Source of the DNA: Betaproteobacteria bacterium HGW-Betaproteobacteria-4
GTDB lineage: Bacteria > Pseudomonadota > Gammaproteobacteria > Burkholderiales > Rhodocyclaceae
DNA: 43,886 nt
Direction: 5' to 3'
NCBI GenBank assembly: GCA_002840785.1
Contig: PHCH01000048.1
Coordinates: 35,013 to 78,898 of the forward strand
The notes beneath the pieces were generated by a model. It saw only the letters and a program-made list of their open reading frames with translations, was not told the origin of the DNA and ran no database searches. Shown piece by piece: positions 41,709 through 43,886 of the stretch (positions within the stretch are counted from its first letter, which is position 1; every line of letters starts with the position of its first letter). The position numbers and the translations under genes are program-made.

Positions 41709-43694
41709 CTACAGAATGTCCATTACGGCCGCAACGATTGCGTCCTCGTCTGGCAGTTGCATACTTTCCATGCTGCGCGCCGAGGCGATTGGTACCTGCG
41801 CCGTACCGAGCCGCGCAACCTTTCCCTGATACCCGTTTTCAGCAAGCATGGCGAGCACTTCAGCACTAAAACCAAAGTGGTGATGTGCCTCTTCAACCAC
41901 CAGAATGCGCGGCCGATGCAGCAAAGCATTCATCAACGAGAAGCGCGGCAGGGGAGCAAGCAGCGCTGGTGCCACAATTTCCACAGAAAGCTCCTCGCTT
42001 TGCTCTAGGATGCGCGCAGCCTTTTCGGCGATCGGTAGCATACCGCCATACGACAATAGGGTGATGTCGGGATCGTCGCTGCCACTTCTTAGCGTTGGGA
42101 ACTGATCGGCCCCGACGTCGTCCGGTTCGGCAAAAATCGCCTGATAGCCAGCAGGCTCGGGCTTCTCACCGTATAGCAACTTGTGCTCGAGAAACAGGGT
42201 CGGATTCGGCCAGCGGATCGTTGCATTGATGAGCAGTTGGCCAAGATTGTGCCGATGACTGCCGAATACTACGGTCAACCCCGGAACTGACACAAAAATG
42301 TTCTCCAGGCTCTGACTATGCGTCGGGCCATACCCGCGCCGGCCGCCACAGGGCGCTCGAATGACGATAGGGACAGATGACTCGGCAAACATGCCAGGAA
42401 ATTTGACCGCATGGTTATAAATCTGATCCATGCACAGTGTCAGGAAATCGGCAAACATGATCTCGACAATCGGCTTTTTCCCGGCCATGGCTAGGCCAAT
42501 CCCGGCGCCGGTAATGCCTGCTTCGCTGATCGGCGTCGAAATCACCCTGCCCTTGAATTTCTCTGACAAGCCGGCGGTCACCTTGAATGCACCACCATAT
42601 GGGTCGTGCAAATCCTCACCGAGAAGCATCACATCGGGATCGTGTTCAAGAAGCTTGTGCAGGGCATCGTTCAGGGCCGCTCTGATGTTCGGCACCGCAG
42701 ACTCTGCCACGGGGAACTCGATCTCCAGAGCGGGCTTAAATACATGCTCGGGCACCGGATCAAAACCAGCCGGTGCTGATTGCATGGCAACACGCTCGAC
42801 TTCCCCGAGGAAAGCCTTGCAAGCGGCCTTGATTGCCTCGACCTGAGCTGCTGGGAGGTTTGTTTCCAAGGCCAAGAGCGGATCCTTGGCCGTAAGATTT
42901 TCGAGCTCAGCCGGGTCTCGTAAATCATCTCCCTTGCTGTGCGGCCCGAGACGGCCGGTGTCGATGACCAACATGCCGGGACGCCGTGCTTGCCGCAATT
43001 CCGAAACCACGTTTTCAACCTGGATTGAAAAATCGTCGTCCCTATCACTCAGTCGCCATGTCGAAAGACCGAATGCTTTCCCTCGCAACTCGATGTCACC
43101 ACCTATCGTGTCTCGCGTGTAGGTGGTTTGAGCGATGCCGTTGTGCTCGACAACAAACAGCACCGGGGCATTCCAAATCGAGGCTAGGTTCATGCTCTCG
43201 TAGAGCAACCCTTCACCAAGCGTTCCGTCACCGACAATGACGGCAACAATCCCTTGGCTTCCTTTTACCTTCAAGGCAGAGGCCAAACCTACGCCTATCC
43301 CGGTCATGCCCGCCTGCACACCATTGCTGTGGAAGTGGCGAAAGGCAAGGTGCTGACTACCTCCATACCCGCCACAAACCCCATCTTCGCGCCCCATGAT
43401 TTCGGCAACCAAGCCAACGAAATTACCGGAGTAGGTCAGAAAATGTCCGTGGTTTCTGTGATTTGACAGCACATAGTCATCGGGATGACCGAGCGCTCGC
43501 ACAACAGACATCTGGCAGAGCTCCTGGCCCAAGCAGGTATGGGTAGTACCCGACACCAACCCCCGCCCGAACAGATCGAGTATCAGTTTTTCGGTTTGAC
43601 GGACCAAATGACCATAGGCAAACAACTCACTGGGTGTTGTTCCGATGCTTGGCTTACCAAATGCATCGACAGCAAAAATCGGGGATATCTCCAT
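41709..43694 (-). CDS. fused E1 alpha/beta 2-oxo acid dehydrogenase (thiamine diphosphate)
   Basis: The protein is 661 residues long. Residues 25-300 are the E1 alpha domain with the thiamine-diphosphate motif VGDGTLGEG (155-163) closed by Asn185. Residues 335-661 are the E1 beta domain, including LLGEDLHDPYGGAFKVT and GAGIGLAMAGKKPIVEIMFADF. The two are normally separate subunits, and a fused form occurs in some branched-chain or acetoin-type enzymes. It decarboxylates a 2-oxo acid and passes the acyl group to E2. It is the first gene of the minus-strand operon. The substrate cannot be read from sequence: a branched-chain 2-oxo acid, pyruvate or acetoin are all possible. Confidence 0.92.
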   Translation of the reverse strand: MEISPIFAVDAFGKPSIGTTPSELFAYGHLVRQTEKLILDLFGRGLVSGTTHTCLGQELCQMSVVRALGHPDDYVLSNHRNHGHFLTYSGNFVGLVAEIMGREDGVCGGYGGSQHLAFRHFHSNGVQAGMTGIGVGLASALKVKGSQGIVAVIVGDGTLGEGLLYESMNLASIWNAPVLFVVEHNGIAQTTYTRDTIGGDIELRGKAFGLSTWRLSDRDDDFSIQVENVVSELRQARRPGMLVIDTGRLGPHSKGDDLRDPAELENLTAKDPLLALETNLPAAQVEAIKAACKAFLGEVERVAMQSAPAGFDPVPEHVFKPALEIEFPVAESAVPNIRAALNDALHKLLEHDPDVMLLGEDLHDPYGGAFKVTAGLSEKFKGRVISTPISEAGITGAGIGLAMAGKKPIVEIMFADFLTLCMDQIYNHAVKFPGMFAESSVPIVIRAPCGGRRGYGPTHSQSLENIFVSVPGLTVVFGSHRHNLGQLLINATIRWPNPTLFLEHKLLYGEKPEPAGYQAIFAEPDDVGADQFPTLRSGSDDPDITLLSYGGMLPIAEKAARILEQSEELSVEIVAPALLAPLPRFSLMNALLHRPRILVVEEAHHHFGFSAEVLAMLAENGYQGKVARLGTAQVPIASARSMESMQLPDEDAIVAAVMDIL

Positions 43695-43886
43695 CTACCA
43701 ATCCAAAGTCTGCCGCACTATGCAGCGTTGCAACAACCGGAAAAAACAGAAGCACAGACGAATGTAGGTCCAATTCAGTCCACGAACAATCCCGTTTTCA
43801 ATCCTACGAACTGGGTCAACGAACCTACCGTAGCAAACATTGCACTATCAATTTCATCGTCATCTATGACACACCGAAAACGTTCT
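43695..43886. other. leader region of the minus-strand operon
   Basis: These 192 bases have no gene-length frame on either strand. On the minus strand the first bases read eight codons and stop at 43862-43860, which could be the end of an upstream gene. No convincing -35/-10 or -24/-12 promoter was found by eye. The region must hold the promoter if the operon begins here. Confidence 0.35.

Overview
The window is an exopolysaccharide and exosortase A (XrtA/PEP-CTERM) locus from a Gram-negative bacterium. The gene content and order, the moderately GC-rich coding sequence and the protein style (XrtA-type export lipoprotein, chain-length protein, autokinase, TIGR03016-type outer-membrane protein, ATPase, WecB, deacetylase, FemAB, two Stp-type glycosyltransferases, exosortase, asparagine-synthase-like enzyme) are typical of Betaproteobacteria, most likely a floc- or biofilm-forming Rhodocyclales member related to Dechloromonas, Azonexus or Zoogloea. 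The taxon is inferred from recognised families, not from a search.

Region 1 (1-7.1 kb) holds an outer-membrane beta-barrel of DUF1302 type, a secreted PEP-CTERM protein that is a likely substrate of the exosortase, a convergent pair made of a nitroreductase-like protein and a ThiF/MoeB-like adenylyltransferase, and two tandem FtsX/LolC-like ABC permeases. The PEP-CTERM gene has a candidate sigma-54 promoter, a perfect 10-bp inverted repeat and a strong terminator. The block from about 2.5 to 7 kb looks more AT-rich than the rest.

Region 2 (7.1-27.3 kb, plus strand) is one long, tightly coupled run: polysaccharide export lipoprotein, chain-length determinant, tyrosine autokinase, outer-membrane protein, ATPase, UDP-GlcNAc 2-epimerase, deacetylase, FemAB-like protein, glycosyltransferase, exosortase A with EpsI domain, glycosyltransferase, asparagine-synthase-like amidotransferase, two glycosyltransferases, O-antigen-ligase-like membrane protein, methyltransferase and a second deacetylase. 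Three of these genes (femAB, xrtA tail, asnB) carry short internal losses compared with their families. These break or shift the frame, and one of them makes xrtA read straight into the next glycosyltransferase.

Region 3 (27.3-43.7 kb, minus strand) is a convergent second operon. Read 5' to 3' it encodes a fused E1 alpha/beta 2-oxo-acid dehydrogenase, an E2 lipoyl acyltransferase, an acyl carrier protein, two exosortase-associated alpha/beta hydrolases, a GNAT-like protein, a second acyl carrier protein, a parallel beta-helix protein, an asparagine-synthase-like protein without the glutaminase cysteine, an MBOAT O-acyltransferase with its SGNH partner, a glycosyltransferase, an acyltransferase-3 membrane protein, a Wzx-type flippase and a TPR protein. 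Its content suggests a dedicated pathway that makes an acyl group and attaches it to the polysaccharide or its precursor. This is the most novel-looking part of the window.

No rRNA, tRNA, CRISPR array, transposase or phage gene was seen. The priming sugar transferase, the PrsK/PrsR regulators and an E3 (lipoamide dehydrogenase) are not in the window.
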